Source: DASXMT01 sp036521415 (GTDB taxonomy: Bacteria; Actinomycetota; Acidimicrobiia; Acidimicrobiales; RAAP-2). Taken from it: a stretch of 20,906 nucleotides of DNA. The stretch spans positions 1 to 20,906 of the forward strand of contig DATDHU010000004.1 of assembly GCA_036521415.1 (NCBI GenBank), given 5' to 3'. Below are positions 7,612-14,285 of the stretch, piece after piece (the first letter of the stretch is position 1; every line of letters begins with the position of its first letter). A program made the translations under genes and the position numbers. The notes below the pieces were generated by a model that was given only the letters and a program-made list of their open reading frames with translations, ran no database searches and had not been told where the DNA came from.

Positions 7612-8857
7612 GCCGCCTCCCCGGTTCGCGCAACGCGTCGACGACCCTAGTGACCGCGCCGTCGTTGAGCGAGGGTTGCCGCCCCCGCTCGACCACCTGC
7701 TCGAGGAAGTTCGAATACCGGTCGATGATCGAGGGCCACCGGTAGTAGTGGTCGGTGTAGGACCGGCCGGCTTCGCCCAACGACGTGCGGAGGACAGGGT
7801 CCCCGGCCAGGCGGTCCACGGCCACCTCGAAGGAGCGGTACGAGTCGAACCACAGCCCGCCGCCCGATCGACGACAGTGCTCCATGGTGGCGGCGCAGGT
7901 GGCGTTGACCAGGACCGGGACCCCGAGCGTCCACGCCTCCAGCAGCACCAGGGAGAACGACTCATAGGCGGAGGACGACACCATGGTGGTGGCGCCGGCC
8001 AGGATGTCCCACTTGTCCGCCTCGGACACCGTTCCGGTCACCACGATGTCGGGATGGTCCGGGGCCTTGGCCGAGACGGGCCCCACGAAGGCCAGCGCCA
8101 GGTCACCCGGCCGGCGTTCCTTGTACCGGGCGAAGAACTCGGCCAACATCGAGCACCCCTTGTGCTCGTCCACCCGGCCGAGGTAGCAGAGGTAGGGGCG
8201 GTCGCCCAGACCCAGGACCTCTCCGCCCGCTCGGCCCGCACCGGTCGGGTCGTTGACGCCGAGGCCCAGTACCAGCTGGGGCTTGGCCCCGACCGAGAAG
8301 ACCTGTTCCACCAGGTCGCGCTCGGCCTGGGTGTGGTAGACGATGCCCCCGACGTCCCGATAGGTGTGGCGGAAGGCCCGGAGGTATAGGGCGGCCTCGT
8401 CGTGGGCGGCCGGGTGGAGGACCGTCGGGACCCGGGCGGCGGCGACGCCGTCCACGCTGGTGGCGAACAGGTAGGGGTAGAAGCCCATAACGTCGCTCTG
8501 GCTTTCCGACACCGCCTCGATGAGCTCGGGGCACATGGGCCCGTTCAGCGCTACCCATTGCCGGGCCTCGCGCAGGCTGGCGGTGGAGGGGGATATCCGC
8601 AGCATCCCGTCGAGGGCGAAGTAGTCGGGCAGCCGCCGGCTGGCGGTCGGGAACCGGCGCACGGTGACGCCGTTCAGATCTGAGGAACCGGCCGGCTCGG
8701 TGTTCTCCCATGTCAGATGGTCGAGCGAGCAACTGGTCAGGATCTCGACCGACCAGTCCGGCCGCAGGCACAGCCGTTCGGCCAGCATCCGGGCCGCGGT
8801 CTCCGCTCCCCCGATCACCTCGACCCCATATCGCGGCGTGACCAGCGTCAGTTTCAT
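7592..8857 (-). CDS. GT4-family glycosyltransferase (type B paralog 2)
   Basis: Predicted GT-B glycosyltransferase of 421 aa. It opens with MKLTLVTPRYGVEVIGGAE (1-19), has LHPAAHDEAALYLRAFRH at 147-164, YLGRVDEHKG at 225-234 and the EX7E pair E299/E307 in YESFSLVLLEAW. It is similar along its length to the protein at 99-1298, including LGLGV, CAATMEHCRRSGGGL and RWP.I..RY..F.E.VVER, and then continues with a C-terminal tail (SLNDGAVTRVVDALREPG) absent from that paralog. The ATG at 8857 overlaps the preceding type-A glycosyltransferase stop by four bases (ATGA). Its 3' end overlaps the next start by 20 bases. It probably adds a sugar in sequence with its type-A partner; linkage and donor are unknown. 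Confidence 0.93.
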   Translation of the reverse strand: MKLTLVTPRYGVEVIGGAETAARMLAERLCLRPDWSVEILTSCSLDHLTWENTEPAGSSDLNGVTVRRFPTASRRLPDYFALDGMLRISPSTASLREARQWVALNGPMCPELIEAVSESQSDVMGFYPYLFATSVDGVAAARVPTVLHPAAHDEAALYLRAFRHTYRDVGGIVYHTQAERDLVEQVFSVGAKPQLVLGLGVNDPTGAGRAGGEVLGLGDRPYLCYLGRVDEHKGCSMLAEFFARYKERRPGDLALAFVGPVSAKAPDHPDIVVTGTVSEADKWDILAGATTMVSSSAYESFSLVLLEAWTLGVPVLVNATCAATMEHCRRSGGGLWFDSYRSFEVAVDRLAGDPVLRTSLGEAGRSYTDHYYRWPSIIDRYSNFLEQVVERGRQPSLNDGAVTRVVDALREPGRRHARQPT

Positions 8858-9948
8858 CGAGCGCACAGCTCCTGTCCGTCGAGCGCCTGCAGGACCTCGA
8901 CGAACCGGTTCCGGGTTCGGTCGGCTTCGAAGTCGCTCAGCCGGCGACGACCGAGCGCCACAAGCGAACCGGCCAGCCCGGCGTCGGACCGGACCCGGTC
9001 GATGGCGGCGGCAACCACGCTGGGCCGCTTCACCTCGAGGAGGACCCCGGCCGGTCCCACGGTCTCGGGCACCGCACCGGCGGCGAAGGCAACGATGGGC
9101 AGGTCGAACTGCATCGCCTCGAGCAGTGGGATGCAGAAGCCCTCGTGGTCCGAGAGGCACACGAAGACATGGGCGGCTCCGTACCATGCGGCGAGCTCTG
9201 CCGACGTGAGGTGCTCGCCGTGGACGACGGCCCCGGCCAGCCCGAGCTCGGCGGCCAGGTCGACGACGGCATCGGCATATCCGCCGGAGATGGCCGGCCC
9301 CACCAACAACAGGCGGGCCCTCGGGTCGTACCAACGACGGTAGAGCCAGAGGGCCTGGACCAGCTCGTGCTGGGCCTTGTTGGGCGAAAGGCGGCCCACG
9401 AACAACACGACGGTGCCGCCGTCCGCCCGAGAGGCGAACGCCGCCGCCGTTTCTGGGTCCGGGGTCTGCGACCACTGGCCCACGCTGACCAGAATGGGGA
9501 CGACCACGGTCGACGGACAGCCGAACGAGGCCAGTTCGGCCGCGCTGAACTGCGAATGGGCCACGCCCAATGCAGCCCGGGGGGCCAGGGCGGCGACCTG
9601 GCGGCGCGCCTCGGTCACCTTCTCGGCCGTGTGCGGCTCCCAGGGGGCATAGAACGACGCCGGCGTGATGTTGTGATAGTCGAGCACGAGGGTCTCGGGC
9701 CGACCGAGCAGGTACTCGGCAACCGGTGACCCGGTGGACGCCTGGTAGACGAGGATGTCACCCGGACGCGAGCGCCGGGTGTACTCCTCGAAGTAGGTGG
9801 CTTCGCTCTGGAGCTCGTCGTGGGCCGCCTCGACGTAGATGTCCGACTGCCAGCCCTGCGCCCGGAGGGCCTCCCGCAGGGCCAGTGTGTGGTCGCCGGT
9901 GGCGTCCCTGGGCAAGAGGGCCGGGACGAACTGGTGGACGGCTGTCAC
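8854..9948 (-). CDS. GT4-family glycosyltransferase (type A paralog 3)
   Basis: Predicted GT-B glycosyltransferase, 364 aa. AVHQFVPALLPRDATGDH (3-20), DYHNITPASFYAPW (90-103), LFVGRLSPNKAQHELV (182-197) and the EX7E pair E269/E277 in DHEGFCIPLLEAM match the two other type-A paralogs. The donor-domain boxes look closer to the copy at 1333-2421 (KAQH and EGFC are shared) than to the one at 5447-6535. The GTG at 9948 overlaps the TGA of the methyltransferase-like gene (GTGA), and the stop overlaps the next ATG (ATGA). Coupling on both sides argues for fixed stoichiometry of the methyltransferase-like, A and B proteins. Confidence 0.93.
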   Translation of the reverse strand: MTAVHQFVPALLPRDATGDHTLALREALRAQGWQSDIYVEAAHDELQSEATYFEEYTRRSRPGDILVYQASTGSPVAEYLLGRPETLVLDYHNITPASFYAPWEPHTAEKVTEARRQVAALAPRAALGVAHSQFSAAELASFGCPSTVVVPILVSVGQWSQTPDPETAAAFASRADGGTVVLFVGRLSPNKAQHELVQALWLYRRWYDPRARLLLVGPAISGGYADAVVDLAAELGLAGAVVHGEHLTSAELAAWYGAAHVFVCLSDHEGFCIPLLEAMQFDLPIVAFAAGAVPETVGPAGVLLEVKRPSVVAAAIDRVRSDAGLAGSLVALGRRRLSDFEADRTRNRFVEVLQALDGQELCAR

Positions 9949-11120
9949 CGCTCCCGCGCCGCGACCAACACGTACTCGGCCGGACCGAGCACGAGCTCGT
10001 TGAGCGCATCGATGGCCGCGTTGATGGCGGCGGCGTCGCCGTCGGTCCCCGACACCTTGGCCAGTCGGCCGTCCTCACCACCGGTGTGGACGGCCACGGG
10101 GTGGACGCCGTAGCCGCCCAGCAGGTACGACCAGGTTGTCGCGTGCAAGGGTCTCCCCGGCGCAAGATCGGTCACGAGGCACGGGGCCGACCGCTGCCAG
10201 CCCTCGGGCGTCGCCGAGGCCAGGACCAGGACGCCGCCGACGGCCAGCCGGCCGGCGGCCAGCCGCACCAGCCGGTCGCGCTCGTTGGCGTGCAGCCATT
10301 GCACCGACCCGCTGAGGATGATGGCCCCGAGGGCCTCCTCCCCGACCACCTGGAGGTGGTCGGGGACCGACTCGGCCCGCACGTCCAGGCCCCGCTCGAT
10401 ACCGGGCTCGACCGCCGGCTCGCTCGGCTCCACCCCATAGGCGTCGATGCCCGCCGCCACCAACGCCTCCACCAGTGACCCGTTGCCGCACTCACCGTGG
10501 AGCACCCGGCCGCGCACACCCCTGACGGCGTCGATAGCGGTCGGCGCCCACCATGACGTTCCCGCGTCGACGGTGGGCACGGCTGACTCGGGCAGCTCCG
10601 GTGCCCGCATGGCGTCGACCGTCGCCTCCAGGTCGTCGATGTGGTCCACGACCAGGTGCAACATGCGCGACACCGACCAGGCAAACCGGACGATCTGGTG
10701 GACGACGAAGTTCATGTACCAGCTGGTGGACTTGCGGATGGCCCGCTTGACATAGACGCCCACCGCCCTGTTGGACAGCACGGGGACGGCCGTGTCCACG
10801 TAGGCGGAGCCGTCCACCAGGGCGAGCGTCTCGCGGAGGCGGGCCTTACCCTGCATGCCGACCGGGGAGAACTCGAGGAACAGCTCATCGAGCTCGCGCT
10901 CCAGCCCGGCCGGCAGGTCGCCCGAGGCGCGCCGCCGCTTGACCTCGGCATCGATGTCGGCCATCACCTCGGCTAGGTAGCGGGCCCGGCCGGCGGCATC
11001 GAGGGTGTCGGGAGGCAGCGTGGCGGGGGCGGCGGACGGGGCTGAGTCGGGGTCGGCCGACGAGCGGGCGACCTGGTCCTGCACGTCCCCGGTCTCACCG
11101 TCGGTAGGGATCGACACCAC
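9945..11120 (-). CDS. Methyltransferase-like protein with degenerate SAM motif (paralog 2)
   Basis: A 391-aa protein heading the operon. Residues 1-40 are disordered (Ala/Pro/Asp-rich). Residues 45-170 are helical, with SWYMNFVVHQIVRFAWSV (133-150) reminiscent of the N-terminal helices seen in glycan-locus methyltransferases. Residues 205-345 resemble a class I methyltransferase core: HGECGNGSL (208-216), GVEPSEP (229-235), AIILSGSVQWL (266-276), LAVGGVLVLASATP (292-305). Motif I is altered from DxGxGxG. The GTG at 11120 has GGAAAGGA about ten bases upstream; a second in-frame GTG follows at 11117. It is paralogous to the protein at 6535-7611. Nothing is coded on this strand between it and the tRNA region, so the operon promoter should lie in 11121-11275. 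SAM binding is an inference. Confidence 0.78.
   Translation of the reverse strand: MVSIPTDGETGDVQDQVARSSADPDSAPSAAPATLPPDTLDAAGRARYLAEVMADIDAEVKRRRASGDLPAGLERELDELFLEFSPVGMQGKARLRETLALVDGSAYVDTAVPVLSNRAVGVYVKRAIRKSTSWYMNFVVHQIVRFAWSVSRMLHLVVDHIDDLEATVDAMRAPELPESAVPTVDAGTSWWAPTAIDAVRGVRGRVLHGECGNGSLVEALVAAGIDAYGVEPSEPAVEPGIERGLDVRAESVPDHLQVVGEEALGAIILSGSVQWLHANERDRLVRLAAGRLAVGGVLVLASATPEGWQRSAPCLVTDLAPGRPLHATTWSYLLGGYGVHPVAVHTGGEDGRLAKVSGTDGDAAAINAAIDALNELVLGPAEYVLVAARER
10340..10365. repeat. Perfect 12-bp inverted repeat inside a methyltransferase-like gene
   Basis: Plus-strand bases 10340-10351 (CCCCGACCACCT) and 10354-10365 (AGGTGGTCGGGG) are exact reverse complements around two bases, so a hairpin with about 11 pairs and a four-base loop can form. 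It encodes PDHLQVVG in the methyltransferase-like protein. There is no T-tract, so it is not a typical terminator. Confidence 0.6.
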
Positions 11121-11140
11121 GCTTGTCCATTCCTTTCCAC

Positions 11141-11213
11141 GGCGCCCTCGGGCGCCAGGCTCGTGCCGCGCCTTCGGGCGCCAGGCTCCGCGGCGCCCTC
11201 GAGCGCCGAGGCC
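11141..11213. repeat. Three GC-rich hairpin repeats upstream of the glycan operon
   Basis: Three imperfect copies of about 22 bases, at about 11141-11162, 11167-11188 and 11192-11213, recur every 25-26 bases. Each contains a small stem: GGCGCC-CTCG-GGCGCC, GCGCC-TTCG-GGCGC and GGCGC-CCTCGA-GCGCC. GGGCGCCAGGCTC is repeated exactly in copies one and two. The cluster lies in the 155-base gap between the divergent methyltransferase-like gene (start 11120) and tRNA-Leu (start 11276). It may be a 5' leader structure of the operon or a REP-like element. Confidence 0.7.
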
Positions 11214-11243
11214 TTGCGCGCCCGTGGCCACGGGGCTCCGCCG

Positions 11244-11251
11244 ACTATAGC
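11244..11251. promoter_or_regulatory. Candidate -10 element between divergent tRNA and operon
   Basis: ACTATAGC is the only TATA-like string in this GC-rich gap. On the minus strand it reads TATAGT (11249-11244, five of six to the consensus), suited to the glycan operon. On the plus strand TATAGC (11246-11251) lies 25 bases before the tRNA, suited to tRNA transcription. No good -35 box is visible for either direction, so the assignment is weak. Confidence 0.3.
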
Positions 11252-11275
11252 CAGCGCCAGTAGGCTGGCCCCGCC

Positions 11276-11357
11276 GCGGGCGTGGCAGAATTGGCAGACG
11301 CGCCGGGTTTAGGTCCCGGTCCCCTCGGGGATGGGAGTTCGAGTCTCCCCGCCCGCA
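11276..11357 (+). tRNA. tRNA-Leu (anticodon TAG)
   Basis: An 82-base class II tRNA. The acceptor GCGGGCG (11276-11282) pairs with CGCCCGC (11350-11356), with discriminator A at 11357. The anticodon stem CCGGG/CCCGG encloses the loop TTTAGGT, with anticodon TAG at 11310-11312. A long variable arm (CCCC TC GGGG) and a T-arm GGGAG-TTCGAGT-CTCCC are present. CCA is not encoded. It reads CUA codons (and probably other CUN). It is transcribed opposite to the genes on both sides. Confidence 0.97.
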
Positions 11358-11384
11358 CGCCCACCCACTGGTCGCCCTCGACAT

Positions 11385-12305
11385 TCAGCCCGCGGGCTTC
11401 CGGCACAGGAGGGCGAGCAGGTAGCAGGAGGCGGCGTCGTAGTAGATGCCGTTGTGGGCGGCTACCTCCGACCGGTCGAAGAGGCCGCGGGCCACGCCCG
11501 TACCTCCCCAGTTGAGACCGCGGGCGGTGTCCACCTCGAAGCCAGCCGCCACCACCTTGGCCGTGAGCACATCGAGGGAGTACTCCATCTTGTGGTCGGG
11601 ATCGATGTACGAATCCTGCTCGAGCCGGCACACGGCTGCGTTGGGGGTGTCGAGGGCTAGGTGGCCGCCAGGCTCGAGGACGCGGAACGCCTCGGCCAGG
11701 GCCACCTCCCCCTCGGCCTCGGTCACGTGCTCGATCGACTGGCCGCTGTAGACGAGGCCGACCGATCGGTCATCGGCGAAGGACAGGTCGGACATGGACC
11801 GGTACTCGTAACGGATGGTGCCCGCGGCCGTGCGCTGGTCGCCGTAGGCCTCGGATCGGTAGAGGTCGTGGCGCCGCTCCTGGGGCAGGTCCACGATGAC
11901 CAACTCGTCGAACGGGTACGGGTACCCGAGCACCACCAGCGCCCCCCGCCCGTCGGTCGTGTGGCCACCGCCGATGTCGATGATCCGTCGGGCCGGTGGG
12001 AGCCCGACCACGAACTCGCACCGGCTGGCGTGCAACGACGTGAAGAACGAGGATTCGCCGTAGGGGACCTGGGTTCGGTACTCGCTCGAGCCCCGGATCC
12101 GGTCGGCGACGTCGGCTCGGGTCCACACGCCGGATCGGATGGCCCCGGCGTAGTGGTCCCAGGCCGCCGGGTCCGGGTCCCGTCGCAGCAGGACGTTGTA
12201 GGCCACCCGGACCGCCTCCCGGGGTGCCAACCGCTCGTAGGGCAACGCCCGGATGCGGGCCAGCTCCCGACCGGCCCGCTGGAACAAGCGGGTAGGCAAC
12301 GGCAT
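11385..12305 (-). CDS. Class I SAM-dependent methyltransferase with DUF4214-like N-terminus
   Basis: A 306-aa protein from the ATG at 12305. Residues 33-76 (VRVAYNVLLRRDPDPAAWDHY, then SGVWTRADVADRIRGSSEYR) match the DUF4214 pattern found in glycan and surface-protein genes. The methyltransferase core follows: motif I IIDIGGGHTTDG (108-119), an acidic strand-2 end in VIVDLPQ, then YSGQSIEHV and LAEAFRVLEPGGHLALDTPN, typical of small-molecule or sugar methyltransferases. The same frame extends upstream to a TTG at 12344 without a clear ribosome-binding site, so ATG is preferred. It probably modifies a glycan of the neighbouring locus, but it is separated from that operon by the tRNA and hairpin cluster and may be transcribed alone. 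The substrate is unknown. Confidence 0.88.
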   Translation of the reverse strand: MPLPTRLFQRAGRELARIRALPYERLAPREAVRVAYNVLLRRDPDPAAWDHYAGAIRSGVWTRADVADRIRGSSEYRTQVPYGESSFFTSLHASRCEFVVGLPPARRIIDIGGGHTTDGRGALVVLGYPYPFDELVIVDLPQERRHDLYRSEAYGDQRTAAGTIRYEYRSMSDLSFADDRSVGLVYSGQSIEHVTEAEGEVALAEAFRVLEPGGHLALDTPNAAVCRLEQDSYIDPDHKMEYSLDVLTAKVVAAGFEVDTARGLNWGGTGVARGLFDRSEVAAHNGIYYDAASCYLLALLCRKPAG

Positions 12306-12488
12306 GGCCGCCCCGGCCTCGCCAGTCGTATCGGCACCGGTCAAGGGAGCAACCCGCTGGTCGGTGAGGGTGGGCGTGACGGCATCAGATCACTGCTCCG
12401 GTCTTGCTGAGGCAACGGAATTGGGCAATGCTTCCCGGGTTCCGGAGCGGCGTCAATACAAGACTGGGCAACGGCACTGGAGGCCATG
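12306..12488. other. Divergent intergenic region, methyltransferase / short-chain dehydrogenase
   Basis: This 183-base gap must hold promoters for both divergent genes. Near-identical GGCAAYG words occur at 12411, 12424 and 12468. The AT-richer patch GTCAATACAAG lies at 12452-12462. TGGAGG at 12478-12483 is the ribosome-binding site of the dehydrogenase. No convincing -35/-10 pair was found. Confidence 0.35.
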
Positions 12489-13391
12489 ATGGGTGTGCTC
12501 GACGGCAAGGTAGCGATCGTCACCGGGGCGGGACGGGGCATCGGGCGCGAGGAGGCCCTCGTGCTGGCCTCCGAGGGGGCCAAGGTCATCGTGAACGACG
12601 TGGGAGCCTCGCTGCAGGGAGAGGGTGGCGACGAGTCCCCGGCCCACGAGGTCGCCGACCTGATCGCCGAGCAGGGGGGAACGGCCGCGGTCAACGGCGA
12701 CGACGTCAGTTCCTGGGAGGGGGCCAAGGCCCTCGTCCAACAGGCAGTCGACACGTTCGGGCAGCTGAACATCCTGGTCAACAACGCCGGCATCATCCGG
12801 GACAAGATGACCTTCAACCTGGAGGAGTCCGACTGGGACGACGTGATCCGCGTCCATCTCAAGGGTCACTTCGCCACCGCCCACCACGCCGCCGTCTACT
12901 GGCGGAACCTGGCCAAGGCGGACAAGGGGATCACCGGCCGGATCATCAACACCTCGTCGGAAGCCGGCCTGTTCGGCAGCCCCGGCCAGGGCAACTACGG
13001 AGCAGCCAAGGGGGCCATCCTGACGCTGACGTGGGTGCTGGCCCGCGAGCTCGAGCGCTACGGGGTCACCGTCAACGCCATCGCCCCCCGGGCCCGGACC
13101 AGGATGACCGAGAACGTCTTCAGTGCGTCGGCCCCGGTCGCCGGCCAGTTCGACCACTGGGATCCCCGCAACGTGGCCCGGCTGGTCGGATTCCTCGCCT
13201 CCGACGAGGCCGCCGACGTGAACGGTCAGGTCTTCGTGGTCTTCGGCGGCAACATCTGGGCCATGGGCAGCTTTCAGCCCGTCGGTGAGGTGCACCGGGA
13301 CGCGATGTGGAGCATCCAGGAGCTGGCCGAGGCCAAGGGCGAGCTGTTCAAGAACGCCCCGTCTCAGATCCCGCCCTTCGCCGTTCTCTGA
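12489..13391 (+). CDS. SDR-family oxidoreductase (3-hydroxyacyl-CoA dehydrogenase-like)
   Basis: Classical short-chain dehydrogenase/reductase, 300 aa. The NAD(P)-binding TGAGRGIG is at 12-19, NNAG at 98-101, a catalytic Ser in NTSSEAG, and Tyr170/Lys174 in NYGAAKG. The spacing, with an insertion rich in GEGGDESPAHE after strand 2, resembles the dehydrogenase domain of peroxisomal multifunctional enzyme type 2 and its actinobacterial relatives, which oxidise 3-hydroxyacyl-CoA. The C-terminus is about 40 residues longer than a minimal SDR. ATGs occur at 12486 and 12489; TGGAGG is five bases from the second, so that is preferred. It stands alone on the plus strand, convergent with the acyl-CoA operon, and could supply its 3-hydroxyacyl oxidation step. 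A ketoreductase role is the alternative. Confidence 0.93.
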   Translation: MGVLDGKVAIVTGAGRGIGREEALVLASEGAKVIVNDVGASLQGEGGDESPAHEVADLIAEQGGTAAVNGDDVSSWEGAKALVQQAVDTFGQLNILVNNAGIIRDKMTFNLEESDWDDVIRVHLKGHFATAHHAAVYWRNLAKADKGITGRIINTSSEAGLFGSPGQGNYGAAKGAILTLTWVLARELERYGVTVNAIAPRARTRMTENVFSASAPVAGQFDHWDPRNVARLVGFLASDEAADVNGQVFVVFGGNIWAMGSFQPVGEVHRDAMWSIQELAEAKGELFKNAPSQIPPFAVL

Positions 13392-13416
13392 GCCTCCCGG
13401 CTGCGGCTCGGGCGGC
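13392..13416. terminator. Possible bidirectional terminator hairpin between convergent genes
   Basis: GCC-T-CCCG (13392-13399) can pair with CGGG-C-GGC (13409-13416): seven pairs and one mismatch around a nine-base loop. It begins directly after the dehydrogenase stop, in the 55-base gap to the convergent crotonase. There is no T-run, so Rho-independent function is doubtful. Confidence 0.3.
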
Positions 13417-13446
13417 GTCGCACGCCACGGTGTCCGTTCCAAGCGA

Positions 13447-14236
13447 TCAGGTGGCCGGACCGGCCCGACCCTCGGAGGAACCGGCCCGGGCCCGGATCGA
13501 CTCCCGCATGGCCCGGATGCCGTCGTCGAAGCGGGGCTGGTCCATCGACCACTGCTGTGCCTCGAGCTCCAGCGCCGCGGCTGCCTCGACGTCGGGCATC
13601 GACTGGCTGGCCCGGAGGGTGGCCTTCGCCTTGGCCACCAGCTGGCGGGTGTCCGGCCGCCCGACGGGCCAAGCGGTATGCCATGTCCTCCAGGTCGGGC
13701 TCGTCCACGCAGCGCCAGGCCAAACCGGCCCTGACCGCATCGTGGCCGTCGAGCACGTCACCGCACAACACCAGGGCCGCTGCTCCCTGACTGCCGATCC
13801 GGCGCTCGAGGCGCCACAGGTGACCACCGCCCGGGTGAATGCCGACATCCAGGAAGCGCGGGTCGAACCGGGCTCCCGGCGAGACGAGGATCACATCACA
13901 GGCCAGGGGAAGGTTGACCCCGGCCCCGATGGCCGGCCCCCCGACGGCAGCGATGGTCGGGACCGCCGCGTGGTCGAGGGCCTCGAACCCCCGATACAGA
14001 TCCGGCAACGGGACCTCCCGAGTCAGGAGTCCTTCGAGCGACCCCCCAGCGCAGAACACGGGCGGATCGGCGGTGAGGACGATCGCCCCGGCATCGTCGG
14101 CCAATACCGAGGCGACCGCGACGGCCAGGTCGTCGCTCAGCTCGGCCGAGAGGGCGTTTCGGTGCTCCGGGTCGGACAGGCGTACCGAGCCGATACCGTC
14201 GTTGACCGAACCGGTGACCAGCGGCATCGTGCTCAC
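13447..14236 (-). pseudogene. Enoyl-CoA hydratase/isomerase family gene broken by a +1 frameshift
   Basis: The first about 190 codons read as a crotonase: LSDPEHRNALSAELSDDLAV, PVFCAGGSLEGLL and GPAIGAGVNLPLACDV. After YRLARR the frame degenerates into Gly/Arg-rich sequence that would overrun into the convergent gene. In the +1 frame a normal C-terminus continues: DTRQLVAKAKATLRASQS, then EAQQWSMDQPRFDDGIRAMR, stop at 13447. Removing one G from the GGGCGGCCGG run (about 13651-13662) would restore about 262 aa, the usual length. This may be a real inactivating mutation or a read error in a GC run. The GTG at 14236 is chosen because GGAG lies five bases upstream; ATG 14227 is the alternative. 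The position of the first catalytic Glu is Asn (AGVNL). It follows the acyl-CoA dehydrogenase by 49 bases. Confidence 0.82.
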
Positions 14237-14285
14237 AAGCGCTCCACGATCCTGGGCTGCACCGGTTGGGGGGCCCACGGCGGCA

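Noticed and set aside
7612..7965. Longer start for the methyltransferase-like gene at 6535-7611
   Set aside because: It would overlap the preceding glycosyltransferase by over 350 bases with shadow-type sequence; ATG 7611 has a good ribosome-binding site.
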